This document shows, in pieces, positions 1 through 6,953 of a stretch of 11,124 bases of DNA. Position numbers and translations under genes: made by a program. Position 1 is the first letter of the stretch. Each line of letters begins with the position of its first letter. A model generated the notes under the pieces. That model was not told the DNA's origin. It made no database searches and worked only from the letters and a program-made list of their open reading frames with translations. The stretch comes from Acidobacteriaceae bacterium (GTDB lineage Bacteria; Acidobacteriota; Terriglobia; Terriglobales; Acidobacteriaceae). The stretch covers positions 2,031 through 13,154 of the forward strand of contig PMSZ01000507.1 in the NCBI GenBank assembly GCA_003168235.1, read 5' to 3'.

Positions 1-119
1 GCCGCTTTGTTCTCAGTTGCCTTTTCTTCGGTGGCTTTGTTCTCAGCCGCCTTGTTCTCTGTTGCCTTATCCTCGGCGGCCTTGTTTTCGGCTGCCTTAT
101 TTTCGGTGGCCTTGTTCTC
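1..119 (-). repeat. 15-bp in-frame tandem repeat encoding ENKA(T/A) units
   Basis: About eight consecutive 15-bp units are visible, read on the minus strand as variants of GAG AAC AAG GCN (A/G)CN. Encoded pentapeptides in order are ENKAT, ENKAA, ENKAA, EDKAT, ENKAA, ENKAT, EEKAT and ENKA, and the array continues past the left edge. Third-position changes between units (aag/aaa, gcc/gca/gcg) show selection on the peptide rather than a very recent DNA duplication. The peptide alternates acid and base and should be helical or extended, soluble and highly charged. Confidence 0.9.
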
Positions 120-851
120 GGGGGCCTTGTAAGGCGCACCGGCTTCTTTGGCCGCCACTACCCCGGAACCGCTAAACTCGCCGGGCTTCGCGGTCGCAGC
201 AATGGCCGGACGTCCGTGGTTCACGGAAGCGAGGAGCGCGTGGTTGGTGCTGGCAGCGTGCACATGCTGAGTTTGCATCGCGGTCGCGGGCGTGTGTTGC
301 TCGCGGGAGGCTGTCTCTTCTGCCGCAGTCGGTCGAGCGGTAACTCCACCCTGGCCACCGTTATAGCTGACATGGTTCACCGTGGTTTCGTTGATCACGG
401 TCTTCTCGTAAACATTGGTGAAGCTCGCGCCGCTCACGTTACTCACCGAGCGGTTGTAGAAGAAATTTCCATTGTTCCAGTATCCGCCTCCATAGCCGAC
501 ACCGCCGTAGCCGAAGCCATAGTTAACACCACCATAGAAACCGACATTTTGGCCCCAGTAGCCTTCATTCCAGGCGAAGGCGTTGCCGCCCCAACCCCAA
601 TAACCGGGAGTCCAGAGCAAACCAACCATTGGCGGCTCGACCCAAGTACCCGGGACCCAGAAATAGCCTTCGTCGCCACCATTACCCCAGTAGCCCGGCG
701 TCCATAAATAACCGGCGGAGGGGCACAGGGGTTGCGTGTACACAGGCAGCGCTGGCGGAGCGATCATGATGGACACGCCGAACTGCGCGAACGAGATGGC
801 CGGTACGGCCACGATCAGAAAAGCAAGCAACAGAAAACGGATTTTGCGCAT
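1..851 (-). CDS. Secreted YXWV-repeat protein, C-terminus cut by window edge
   Basis: This frame is open from an ATG at 851 to the left edge with no stop, giving at least 283 residues; the 3' end is outside the window. The upstream sequence carries GGAGAAGGTGG a few bases before the ATG, a good ribosome binding site. Residues 1-22 form a signal peptide (MRKIRF, a hydrophobic run, then ISFAQ), so the protein is exported. Residues about 47-145 are rich in Gly, Tyr and Trp and contain repeated GYxW, TPGYWG and WVPGTW units, the pattern of the YXWV-repeat family common in acidobacterial and proteobacterial envelopes; the function of that family is unknown to me. A linker of about 100 residues follows, rich in Thr, Ala, Asn and His. 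From about residue 245 the chain becomes a pentapeptide repeat, ENKA(T/A). It lies 171 bp downstream of the protoglobin gene on the same strand and could be transcribed separately. Probably a structural or surface protein. Confidence 0.85.
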   Translation of the reverse strand, partial: MRKIRFLLLAFLIVAVPAISFAQFGVSIMIAPPALPVYTQPLCPSAGYLWTPGYWGNGGDEGYFWVPGTWVEPPMVGLLWTPGYWGWGGNAFAWNEGYWGQNVGFYGGVNYGFGYGGVGYGGGYWNNGNFFYNRSVSNVSGASFTNVYEKTVINETTVNHVSYNGGQGGVTARPTAAEETASREQHTPATAMQTQHVHAASTNHALLASVNHGRPAIAATAKPGEFSGSGVVAAKEAGAPYKAPENKATENKAAENKAAEDKATENKAAENKATEEKATENKA

Positions 852-1022
852 TTTGAACCACCTTCTCCAGATCATCCTTAGGGTGCCCGGTTGTGCTTTG
901 ACGGCTGCGGGCTGCTTGGATTGAACGGTTACGCGTCGAGACAAGGATTCCACGGAGGCGCCGACCGCGTCTGTGCACTACTGCTCACTTTTGTGGATGT
1001 CAGATGGATGGTGATCTCGCGG

Positions 1023-1640
1023 CTACCACAAGCCTTCTTTCACATACGGCCTGCTCCACAGAGTGATATGGAGCTGCACGGTTCTGGCCCAGGCATCTTC
1101 AAGTTTTTGGAGTTCTTCGCAGGAAAGGCCGCGATCGACAAAAAATTTCCGCGTGCCGATGGTGACAATCGTGGCAAAAGCCAACAAGTATCGCATCGGC
1201 ACGACCGGGGGCGTATGAGCGCCATCGGTTAGATTTTTCTTTGCCGGAACGTGGCGCAGACCGATTTCTTCCTGATAATCCAGCCAGGTCTGATCATGCG
1301 GGCGAAAGCATGCATCCAGCACCCACTGCACGAATCGTTTCCTGATCTTTGCTTTGTAGTCTTCATCCGGTTTGCCGTCGGGATCAAAAAACCATTTTGC
1401 CAGGTGGGGTTGCGAACCAATTACTGCACGCCAGGAATCCACCATCTCTTCAGCATTGTCTTTAAATATTTGTCCGTGACGCTGAAGTATTCTGGCGTCC
1501 TCCTCGCTCCATCCCGCGGTCGCTTCAATCTGGCGCATTTCTTCCAGGGAAACTGGAGAATGTGCCGAGTTGGGGCGCCCATAGTCGTAACCTGAAATTG
1601 AAGCCGGGGCCGTGCTTTGAGCCAAATCGTGTTCGTTCAT
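1023..1640 (-). CDS. Single-domain protoglobin (haem-binding globin)
   Basis: The 205-residue product lines up along its whole length with Methanosarcina acetivorans protoglobin as I recall it, with a constant offset of ten residues. Shared stretches include SGYDYG near residue 16, GSQPHL at 75-80, RKRF at 100-103, WLDYQ and EIGLRH ending at the presumed proximal haem ligand His130, and a final LWS-PYVK. Haem-pocket positions are Trp70 (B9), Arg71 (B10), Phe103 (E11) and His130 (F8). The B10 residue is Tyr in the archaeal protein, so Arg71 is unusual. No signalling output domain follows, so it is a stand-alone globin, expected in the cytoplasm, binding O2, CO or NO. Its ATG overlaps the TGA of the upstream hydrolase gene (ATGA), and AGGAG lies about 8 bases upstream inside that gene, so the two are probably translationally coupled. 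Physiological role unknown. Confidence 0.9.
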   Translation of the reverse strand: MNEHDLAQSTAPASISGYDYGRPNSAHSPVSLEEMRQIEATAGWSEEDARILQRHGQIFKDNAEEMVDSWRAVIGSQPHLAKWFFDPDGKPDEDYKAKIRKRFVQWVLDACFRPHDQTWLDYQEEIGLRHVPAKKNLTDGAHTPPVVPMRYLLAFATIVTIGTRKFFVDRGLSCEELQKLEDAWARTVQLHITLWSRPYVKEGLW

Positions 1641-2680
1641 GCTGTGATCTCCTGAGCTGTGAGCTGTAAATTGCTTGGGTCCAATTTCTCCGTATTCGCG
1701 TTTTCTACCGCAGCAGAGTCGTCGCCACCATTTAGAAATGTGTGGGCCTCGCGATAGAGCGCAAACCGACTCTGTTCGAGGTGCATCAAGTGCGTAGCTT
1801 TTGAGATTTTTACGTCACGCTTAATTACGGATCTCTTTAGTGCCTGGAAGAGCCAGTGCGCATCGTCGTCGGTGACGAGGCTATCCCACTCGCCGCGAAT
1901 GATCGCTACCGGCGCGGTAATGAATGCCGGATCGTAGGCGAGATGACCGGCATGAGCCTCGGCGATTTCCTGCGTCGGGCCATTTGGTATTTTCACGCTC
2001 TCCGGCGAGCGTGTTCTGCTTTCCGAATCGGTTTCGAGATACAACGGTCCCCATTCATCGAAGTGATGCCGGGAAAGAACCGCGGATTGGTTCGCTGGCA
2101 CGTCTTCCGCAAACCGGTTTCGCTGTTCGTCCAGAGACACTAAACGCCACGCGGGGAGAACGGGAGGCTTTGATCGATTCGATCGCCGTGCAATGGGAGC
2201 AAAGAAAACAACCCGGTCGACTAATTGAGGATGATCGCCGACGAAACGGCCTGCAGGCATGCTTCCCCACGAGTGCGCGATGATGGACAGGCGCGGCAGG
2301 CCATGATGGGCAAGAATGAAACACGCGGCTTTTTCAATTTGACCGCTCGCCTCCTCCGCACGCCCAAGAGGCGGCTGGCCCTCGGGCGACAGTGACATTT
2401 CTGGATATCGGTCCGAACCTCCAAAGCCAGCGAAATCCAAACCCCATACGTCAAAACCGGCTGCGTTCAAATCGTCTCGCCATGAATGGCCGTCAAAGCG
2501 GTGGGCGATCGAGAGTGCCGAGGGAAACGTGGCTCCGTGAACATAGAGCACTATCTTCGGCGCGGATGGTGGAGAAGCCGGCGCGAGATGCCGCAGGAAC
2601 AAATACAGTCCGCGCGTATCGCCTGGAATAAGAAAATGTGCTTCGCGAGAATCCAGTTTCGGCGTCTGCGGCATTCTCAA
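1637..2680 (-). CDS. Alpha/beta hydrolase, probable serine esterase or lipase-like
   Basis: The 347-residue product has the alpha/beta hydrolase layout. An oxyanion-hole HG follows the first core strand (LYVHGA, residues 45-50); GLDFAGFGGSD lies at 80-90; the nucleophile elbow is AHSWGS at 135-140 with Ser137; the likely acid is Asp266 in GEWDSLV and the likely base His297 in THLMHLE. A cap region occupies about 165-250. No signal peptide is seen, so it is probably cytoplasmic. The substrate cannot be read from sequence. I use the TTG start at 2680 because GAGGG lies 7 bases upstream of it and an in-frame TGA directly precedes it; the ATG at 2674 is the alternative. The last 30 or so residues after the hydrolase core (from about 318) are polar and look unstructured. 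It overlaps the downstream protoglobin gene by four bases, implying a two-gene operon. Confidence 0.85.
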   Translation of the reverse strand: MRMPQTPKLDSREAHFLIPGDTRGLYLFLRHLAPASPPSAPKIVLYVHGATFPSALSIAHRFDGHSWRDDLNAAGFDVWGLDFAGFGGSDRYPEMSLSPEGQPPLGRAEEASGQIEKAACFILAHHGLPRLSIIAHSWGSMPAGRFVGDHPQLVDRVVFFAPIARRSNRSKPPVLPAWRLVSLDEQRNRFAEDVPANQSAVLSRHHFDEWGPLYLETDSESRTRSPESVKIPNGPTQEIAEAHAGHLAYDPAFITAPVAIIRGEWDSLVTDDDAHWLFQALKRSVIKRDVKISKATHLMHLEQSRFALYREAHTFLNGGDDSAAVENANTEKLDPSNLQLTAQEITA

Positions 2681-2764
2681 TCAACTACCCTCGGCCCATT
2701 TAGACTGAAGCTGCTGAATCGATTTCTTGCCGGGATGACCGCGTTGGCGCAGGCCGCAGCAGGC

Positions 2765-2802
2765 AAGAAAAGTGGCGCGGGCCCAGGGAATGGACCCGCG
2801 CC
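2765..2802 (-). terminator. Probable intrinsic terminator after the small secreted-protein gene
   Basis: An 8-bp GC stem (GGCGCGGG at 2774-2781 pairing with CCCGCGCC at 2795-2802) continues after one mismatch with two more pairs. On the minus strand it is followed by ACTTTTCTT. It lies about 50 bp after the stop codon at 2851 and before the hydrolase gene, so it should end the transcript of the envelope cluster. The T tract is interrupted, so strength is uncertain. Confidence 0.65.
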
Positions 2803-2850
2803 GACCACGGTCAAGCTGGTTCGGTCCGCAGGCGATGCCGGACGAACCGA

Positions 2851-3357
2851 CTATAGCGTGAAGCTGAGTGCAAGGTTAACGCCGGGGAACGATGCGTTGC
2901 ACAGGTAATACACGCCGTTGATGTCGACGACATAAACGTTTTGCGTGTAGAGCCAGTTGCTGGGCCACGGGTCAACGAATCCGAAGGAATAGCCACCGTA
3001 TTGGAAGCTGCGGTTGCCGTATTCGGCTTGAGTGACGCGAAAAGTGTGTTGTTGTCCAAAATTGGCCTTGAATTTGTCTGCTGGAATGCGGCCGCCGCCA
3101 TTATTTCCGGCGCGCTGCTGTGCGGTTTTGTCTGCCGGCTTGGTGGCGTTCTTGTCTTCTTGCTGCTTGGCATTGTTCTCTGCCGGTTTGGAGGTCTTGT
3201 CTTCTTGCGTTCCGGGCTTGGCTGGTTGCGATTTATCTTCCTGCTGGGCGGGCTTGGCTTTGGCTTCGTCCTCGTGCTGCTCCTGTGCGAACACCGGAGC
3301 GGCGGCGATCAAGGTCAAAGACAGAAGTGCTGCGCTTGCAAATCCTAATAGTTTCAT
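2851..3357 (-). CDS. Small secreted protein with QEDK-rich linker and conserved C-terminal domain
   Basis: The product is 168 residues from the ATG at 3357, chosen because GGAGG sits 7 bases upstream; an in-frame TTG at 3372 lies inside that ribosome binding site and is unlikely. Residues 1-24 are a signal peptide ending PVFAQ. Residues 25-85 are low complexity, rich in Gln, Glu, Asp, Lys and Pro, with QEDK at 39, 51 and 66. Residues about 90-168 are a compact domain starting GRIPADKFKANFGQQHTFRV and containing FQYGGYSFGFVDPWP and VYYLCN. I recall this domain in many acidobacterial secreted proteins of unknown function. It lies 45 bp after the OmpA-family gene on the same strand, probably co-transcribed, and ahead of a probable terminator. 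The extracytoplasmic location is well supported; a function is not. Confidence 0.8.
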   Translation of the reverse strand: MKLLGFASAALLSLTLIAAAPVFAQEQHEDEAKAKPAQQEDKSQPAKPGTQEDKTSKPAENNAKQQEDKNATKPADKTAQQRAGNNGGGRIPADKFKANFGQQHTFRVTQAEYGNRSFQYGGYSFGFVDPWPSNWLYTQNVYVVDINGVYYLCNASFPGVNLALSFTL

Positions 3358-3402
3358 TGGTGTTGCCTCCAATTATGCTGATTGATGGTTACGTACGCCT
3401 GC

Positions 3403-5028
3403 TTACTGCAAGCTTCCTGTTGTCGTGTTAACCGGGCTGCCGATGGCGTCGCCGGACACGAGAAGTTCAACTCTCCGGTTCTGCTGGCGTCCGGAGGAGT
3501 TATCGTTTGAAGCTACCGGCAAGGTATTGCCGAAGCCTGTGGCGGAAACCGAACTGGTGGCAACGCCCTCTTGCACCAGATAATCGCGGACCGATCCAGC
3601 GCGATTTTCAGACAGCGTCTGATTCATCGCGTCGCTGCCCACGTTGTCGGTGTAGCCGCCGACTGCAATGTCGAGTCCAGGGTAGGCGAGCAAAATGCCA
3701 GCAACTTTCGCCAGCTTCTCGCGTGCGCCAGGTTTTAACGAGTATCTTCCGGTGTCGAACAAAACATCGGACATGCTGATGATGAGCCCACGGGCGCTGT
3801 CACGCGTTTCAAGAATCGAATTCAACTGCATTGACAATTTTGTTCGCATGGCCGCTTTGTCGGTCTCCGCCTCTTGCTGGCCCTGCTGTGCTTGCTGAGC
3901 AGCTAAACGAGACTGTTCCGCATCCGCCTGGGCCGCGGAGACTGCGCTGGCTGACGAAGCTGCGTTGTTCGCCATATCGGTTTGGGCCTGGGCGGCTTCA
4001 GTTTGTGCAGCGGCAGCAGCGGCGCGGGCGTTGGCGGCATCTGCGTCGGCTTGAGCCGTGGCTGCTCGAGCGGTCGCCGCGTCAGACTGGGCTTGGTCTT
4101 TCTGCCGCGTCGCATCGTTGGCTTGCGCCTGCGACCGTGCTTGTGCGTCGCTCGATGCCTGACGCTCGTTGGCCAGTCGTATCTCGTCCAGTTTCTTGAC
4201 GGCGATTTCGCGCGCGTCTTCGGAAGTTTGCACGGCCTCGCGAGACACCGCGATCAGCTCTTTGGTGTCGGTGTGCCGGCTGGTTGCAAATTCATCCGCG
4301 TTGTTCGTCAACGTTACGGCACGCTGATAGCTGTCGCTGGCATACTGTTCGGCTCCCTCGGATTGAGCGATGCGCAGTGCATTCCGCGCCTCGAAGAATT
4401 CCAACGGCAACCGGGCATTCAGAACCACGGGGTCGAACCGGTAGCCGGTGGGAATGTAGCCGCCGCGCTCCATCAGTTCGTACTTTGCATTCACCGCCTC
4501 GGTGGTTCCCTTGGTGGACTCGCGGACGACGTTCTCAAGCACCACCAAATTGCTCGGCTGCCGCACGGCATAATAAGGTTCCGCGGTAACGATCAGAGCG
4601 AACGCCTGGAGGTCGGTGGTTACGCGCAGCTTGCTGCGATGGTTATCTCCGACTAACACTTCGCCGAGGTTGACGGCGCGGCCTTCAGGAGAAATCGCCC
4701 ACAAGACGTAGGTCAGATACTCATTGCCGAAAGTCGTCGGCTCCCGCAGATCGCCAAATTCCGCGTCGATCTCAATCGATCCCCGCCGGCTGTTCACCTT
4801 GGCTTCACCGTTCGCTGAGGGCATCAGGTCAGTGCCGACGAAGTCGAGTTTGCTGGACCCGCTGCGATGCTCATAGTTGACAGCCTGCACGTTGCGGCTG
4901 ACTACGTTCACGCGGAATGTCAGCGTCGAACTCATGGGCTCGACAGCTGCGGTTGTTTGAGGATTCGTTTGAGCAAACGCGCTCATACTGAGGGTGATTC
5001 CGATTGTTAGTAACAGCTTGGTTTTCAA
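3403..5028 (-). CDS. OmpA-family outer-membrane/peptidoglycan-binding protein with Ala/Gln-rich coiled region
   Basis: I start at the TTG at 5028: AGGAG lies 5 bases upstream, and this start gives a clean signal peptide, MKTKLLLTIGITLSMSAFA then QT. Longer forms reading back to 5190 would put non-secretory sequence before it. The 541-residue product has three parts. Residues about 30-210 are a mixed N-terminal domain I do not recognise. Residues about 220-396 are strongly helical, with long runs built from Ala, Gln, Asp and Thr (for example ADADAANARAA), likely a coiled coil spanning the periplasm. Residues about 415-530 are an OmpA C-terminal domain: LFDTG at 423-427, the GGYTDN loop with Asp461, and NRRVEL at 517-522 with its Arg pair, the residues that usually bind diaminopimelate in peptidoglycan. 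No N-terminal beta-barrel is evident. Likely role: tethering the envelope to the cell wall. Confidence 0.88.
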   Translation of the reverse strand: MKTKLLLTIGITLSMSAFAQTNPQTTAAVEPMSSTLTFRVNVVSRNVQAVNYEHRSGSSKLDFVGTDLMPSANGEAKVNSRRGSIEIDAEFGDLREPTTFGNEYLTYVLWAISPEGRAVNLGEVLVGDNHRSKLRVTTDLQAFALIVTAEPYYAVRQPSNLVVLENVVRESTKGTTEAVNAKYELMERGGYIPTGYRFDPVVLNARLPLEFFEARNALRIAQSEGAEQYASDSYQRAVTLTNNADEFATSRHTDTKELIAVSREAVQTSEDAREIAVKKLDEIRLANERQASSDAQARSQAQANDATRQKDQAQSDAATARAATAQADADAANARAAAAAAQTEAAQAQTDMANNAASSASAVSAAQADAEQSRLAAQQAQQGQQEAETDKAAMRTKLSMQLNSILETRDSARGLIISMSDVLFDTGRYSLKPGAREKLAKVAGILLAYPGLDIAVGGYTDNVGSDAMNQTLSENRAGSVRDYLVQEGVATSSVSATGFGNTLPVASNDNSSGRQQNRRVELLVSGDAIGSPVNTTTGSLQ

Positions 5029-5113
5029 AGTATCTCCTTGTGGCAAACAGCTTCGGGTTACGTTATTTGTTGCGTTTAGTGAGTGCGTTCTCTGGGGATC
5101 GCCTGCCGGGTCG

Positions 5114-5308
5114 TTATCCTTTGCCCAGGCGGATATTGGGAAGAGAATGAAACAGCCCAGTAACATTGAGGATCCACAGAACCACGGCAATGACCACGAT
5201 GCCGTTGAAAATTGACTTGATGGTCCCCTGCATGGGAATGAATCGATTCACCAGCCACAGGAGGACACCCACCACGATCAGAACTTCGAGCAATTGAATT
5301 AGAGGCAT
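5114..5308 (-). CDS. Thivi_2564-family small membrane protein
   Basis: A 64-residue protein with two hydrophobic segments, roughly residues 4-23 (LIQLLEVLIVVGVLLWLV) and 34-51 (IFNGIVVIAVVLWILNVT), separated by the short polar loop NRFIPMQGTIKS. The MPLIQLL start, the VNRFIPM loop and the VVIAVVLWILN segment match the family called Thivi_2564 membrane proteins, as I recall it; its function is unknown. The ATG at 5308 has GGAAGG 9 bases upstream. It lies 85 bp upstream of the OmpA-family gene on the same strand, so the two are probably co-transcribed as part of an envelope cluster. Its leader contains a threefold 15-bp repeat. Confidence 0.88.
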   Translation of the reverse strand: MPLIQLLEVLIVVGVLLWLVNRFIPMQGTIKSIFNGIVVIAVVLWILNVTGLFHSLPNIRLGKG

Positions 5309-5657
5309 AATCTTTGACCTTCCTTAGTTTCTCGGACTAATGTTTCTCGGACTAATGTCTCTTGGACTAACGCCTTCCGTCCGCCGAAGGTGTTAGCGTA
5401 GCTTTGAGGTACGAGACTTTCAGGGTCGAATCGCGTTGCGCCGCAAGGTTCGGCGGCGCACACACGGACGAAGAATACCGTTTGGCTGGATGTGGTCGCC
5501 GCGCTGCGAGTTACTAGAACCGAACCGCAGCCACCTAAAGCGAAGCTACGAATCGGCGTTCGTGGCTCCGTCTACACACTCAGGAGTATTAACAATGACA
5601 GGTGCGAACTATAGCGTCTGAGCAAGACTGCTCACAAGTGAATTAAGACTGCGACGC
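5309..5657. other. 349-bp non-coding gap between the CxxC-protein gene and the membrane-protein gene
   Basis: No convincing gene is seen. It holds the 15-bp repeat array at 5328-5372 and a small inverted repeat (TGCGCCG at 5437-5443 and CGGCGCA at 5454-5460, loop of 10) with no T tract. On the plus strand, CAGGAG at 5581-5586 precedes a possible 8-codon reading frame, MTGANYSV, at 5595-5621; nothing supports its translation. The promoter for the downstream membrane-protein and OmpA genes is probably here, but I cannot place it. Confidence 0.5.
5328..5372. repeat. Three tandem 15-bp units in the leader of the small membrane-protein gene
   Basis: TTTCTCGGACTAATG occurs at 5328-5342 and again identically at 5343-5357; a third copy at 5358-5372 (TCTCTTGGACTAACG) differs at three positions. 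The array lies just upstream of the ribosome binding site of the gene starting at 5308, in its likely untranslated leader. Two identical copies suggest recent slippage. Confidence 0.9.
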
Positions 5658-5891
5658 TTATGCGGCGGCCGACCTCTCCCGGGCTTCGTCTGCTGTAGTG
5701 TCGTTCAGTGGCAGATGTGGACCACTGGCGAGATGCGACGGCACAGGGTGCATCAGTACCCAGGAATACTCGAATTCCTGCCCACACTTCAAGCAGACCT
5801 GGTAGGTCCGTTTCTTGATCGTGAATACAGCGCTACGTTGGCGGTGATGGCAGCCGATAGCAAACTGGAACACGGAAAAGAGCAAATTCAT
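5658..5891 (-). CDS. Small CxxC (zinc-ribbon-like) protein of unknown function
   Basis: A 77-residue product from the ATG at 5891. Potential metal ligands are CHH at 14-16 and CLKC at 33-36, in the context TYQVCLKCGQEFEYSW, with His48 further on. The spacing resembles half of a zinc ribbon plus a separate Cys/His pair. I recall short acidobacterial proteins with the same plan (an upstream CxH, then a TYxVCLxCGxxFxYxW core), all without known function. The C-terminal 25 residues look unstructured. GAGG lies 11 bases upstream, inside a TGAGGAT direct repeat. The gene follows the GH130 gene by 57 bp on the same strand and may be the last gene of that operon. It could bind zinc or act as a small regulatory or redox protein; the sequence does not decide. 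Confidence 0.7.
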   Translation of the reverse strand: MNLLFSVFQFAIGCHHRQRSAVFTIKKRTYQVCLKCGQEFEYSWVLMHPVPSHLASGPHLPLNDTTADEARERSAAA

Positions 5892-5897
5892 TGGGCG

Positions 5898-5949
5898 TCA
5901 ATCCTCAATCCTCAATTCTCGCTAGGTCAATTCTCGCTCCGTCAATTCT
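5898..5949. repeat. Nested short tandem repeats between the GH130 stop and the next start
   Basis: On the plus strand TCAATCC occurs twice (5898-5904, 5905-5911). It is followed by two 15-bp copies of TCAATTCTCGCT plus a variable 3-base end (5912-5926, 5927-5941) and then a partial third copy starting at 5942 that runs into the GH130 stop codon. Read on the minus strand, the 7-bp units supply the GAGG sequence before the CxxC-protein gene. Confidence 0.88.
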
Positions 5950-6953
5950 TAATCCGCGGCGTGCTGCCGGCGCTCGCAACTTCCGTTGGCATCCAGCCAC
6001 TCCAGCAATGAGAGCACGCTGGCCCGAGCCAGAGCGATCGCGCAATCAGCGGCTCCGTAATAGATGTTGAGCGTGTCGCCATCTGGATCCATCGTGTATC
6101 CGCAGGGGAATACGACATCATCAACGTCGCCATGGCGCTCGTACTCCGCTTCCGGACCAAAGATCCAGGAATCGCCTCGCAGCAGGCATTTTTCCGGATT
6201 ATCGAGCTCGAACAAGGCCAAGCCCAAACGGTAGAGACAGCCGGAAGGCGTGTGGCGCACTCCGTGATAGAACACGAGCCATCCCCGCGAAGTCTCAATG
6301 GGTGGTGGCGACAACCCAATCTTATTGGCGTCCCACCAGGCCCCGCGGCGTGCTTCCAGCATGAGCCGGTGCCGGCCCCAATGGCGCAAGTCGGGAGAGT
6401 AGGAAATCCACATGTGCGATCCGAGCTTCGTCATGGGACGATGAATCAGAGCCCAGTATCCGTCGATTCTCCTGGGAAGAAGCGCCGAGTCTTTGTCGTC
6501 CGGGGACATGATGACGCCATAGCGCTCAAAGGTTCGGAAGTCTTTGGTGAGAGCCAGGGAAACTCCGGGGCCACCGCGCGAATAGGATGTGTAAGTGACC
6601 ACATACTGCTGTAACTCGGGGACGAAAGTGATGCGCGGATCCTCGATGCCCCAGATTTCTTCGGGATAATGGTGCGCATCGGGCATCAAGGTCGGTTCAC
6701 GATCGATCTGCCACCCATCAACACCGTTTCGTGATCGTGCCGCGCAAAGGTGCGACAAGCCGCGCCGGTCTTCGACGCGGCATAGGAGCAGAGTGGTTCC
6801 ATCCGGCAACAAGGTTGCACCGGCATTGAACACGCTGTTGATGGAGTAAGGCCAATCCTTGCGCGTCAGGATGGGGTTGCCCGGGTGACGCAGAAGCAGC
6901 GACGGGTAGTTCGTGCTTCCGATGTTGACAAGGGTTGTTTCGGGAGTCGTCAT
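5949..6953 (-). CDS. GH130-family glycoside phosphorylase or hydrolase (PH1107-related)
   Basis: The 334-residue product has the normal length and five-bladed propeller motifs of GH130. NPILTRKDWP is at 26-35, FNAGATLLPDG at 42-52, CRVEDRRGLSHL at 58-69 with Arg59, the catalytic-acid motif GIEDPRI at 102-108 with Asp105, HRPM at 171-174, and WLVFYHGV at 225-232. Characterised GH130 members mostly cleave beta-1,2- or beta-1,4-mannosides with phosphate, releasing mannose 1-phosphate; some subfamilies hydrolyse. The retained Arg and His residues fit a phosphorylase, but linkage and substrate cannot be read here. There is no signal peptide, so it is cytoplasmic. Its ATG overlaps the TGA of the upstream glycosyltransferase gene (ATGA), and no strong ribosome binding site is visible, so translation is probably coupled. 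Older annotations call this family glycosidase PH1107-related. Confidence 0.88.
   Translation of the reverse strand: MTTPETTLVNIGSTNYPSLLLRHPGNPILTRKDWPYSINSVFNAGATLLPDGTTLLLCRVEDRRGLSHLCAARSRNGVDGWQIDREPTLMPDAHHYPEEIWGIEDPRITFVPELQQYVVTYTSYSRGGPGVSLALTKDFRTFERYGVIMSPDDKDSALLPRRIDGYWALIHRPMTKLGSHMWISYSPDLRHWGRHRLMLEARRGAWWDANKIGLSPPPIETSRGWLVFYHGVRHTPSGCLYRLGLALFELDNPEKCLLRGDSWIFGPEAEYERHGDVDDVVFPCGYTMDPDGDTLNIYYGAADCAIALARASVLSLLEWLDANGSCERRQHAAD

Noticed and set aside
1..119. CRISPR-like array
   Set aside because: The repeat is a contiguous 15-bp coding repeat without spacers and is read as a pentapeptide.
216..707. 163-codon plus-strand frame opposite the left-edge gene
   Set aside because: It is antisense to the YXWV-repeat gene, which has a signal peptide, repeat motifs and a ribosome binding site; the plus frame has no recognisable domain.
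3982..4656. 224-codon plus-strand frame inside the OmpA-family gene
   Set aside because: It mirrors the GC-rich Ala/Gln codons of the coiled region and has no family features.
5029..5190. Longer N-terminus for the OmpA-family protein
   Set aside because: The TTG at 5028 has a well-spaced AGGAG and gives a normal signal peptide; the extension would overlap the upstream gene and bury the signal peptide.
5437..5460. GC-rich hairpin as a terminator
   Set aside because: No T tract follows on either strand and the loop is long.
5595..5621. Possible 8-codon leader peptide MTGANYSV with CAGGAG upstream
   Set aside because: No attenuator-like hairpin and no plus-strand gene follows it; the next gene is on the minus strand.
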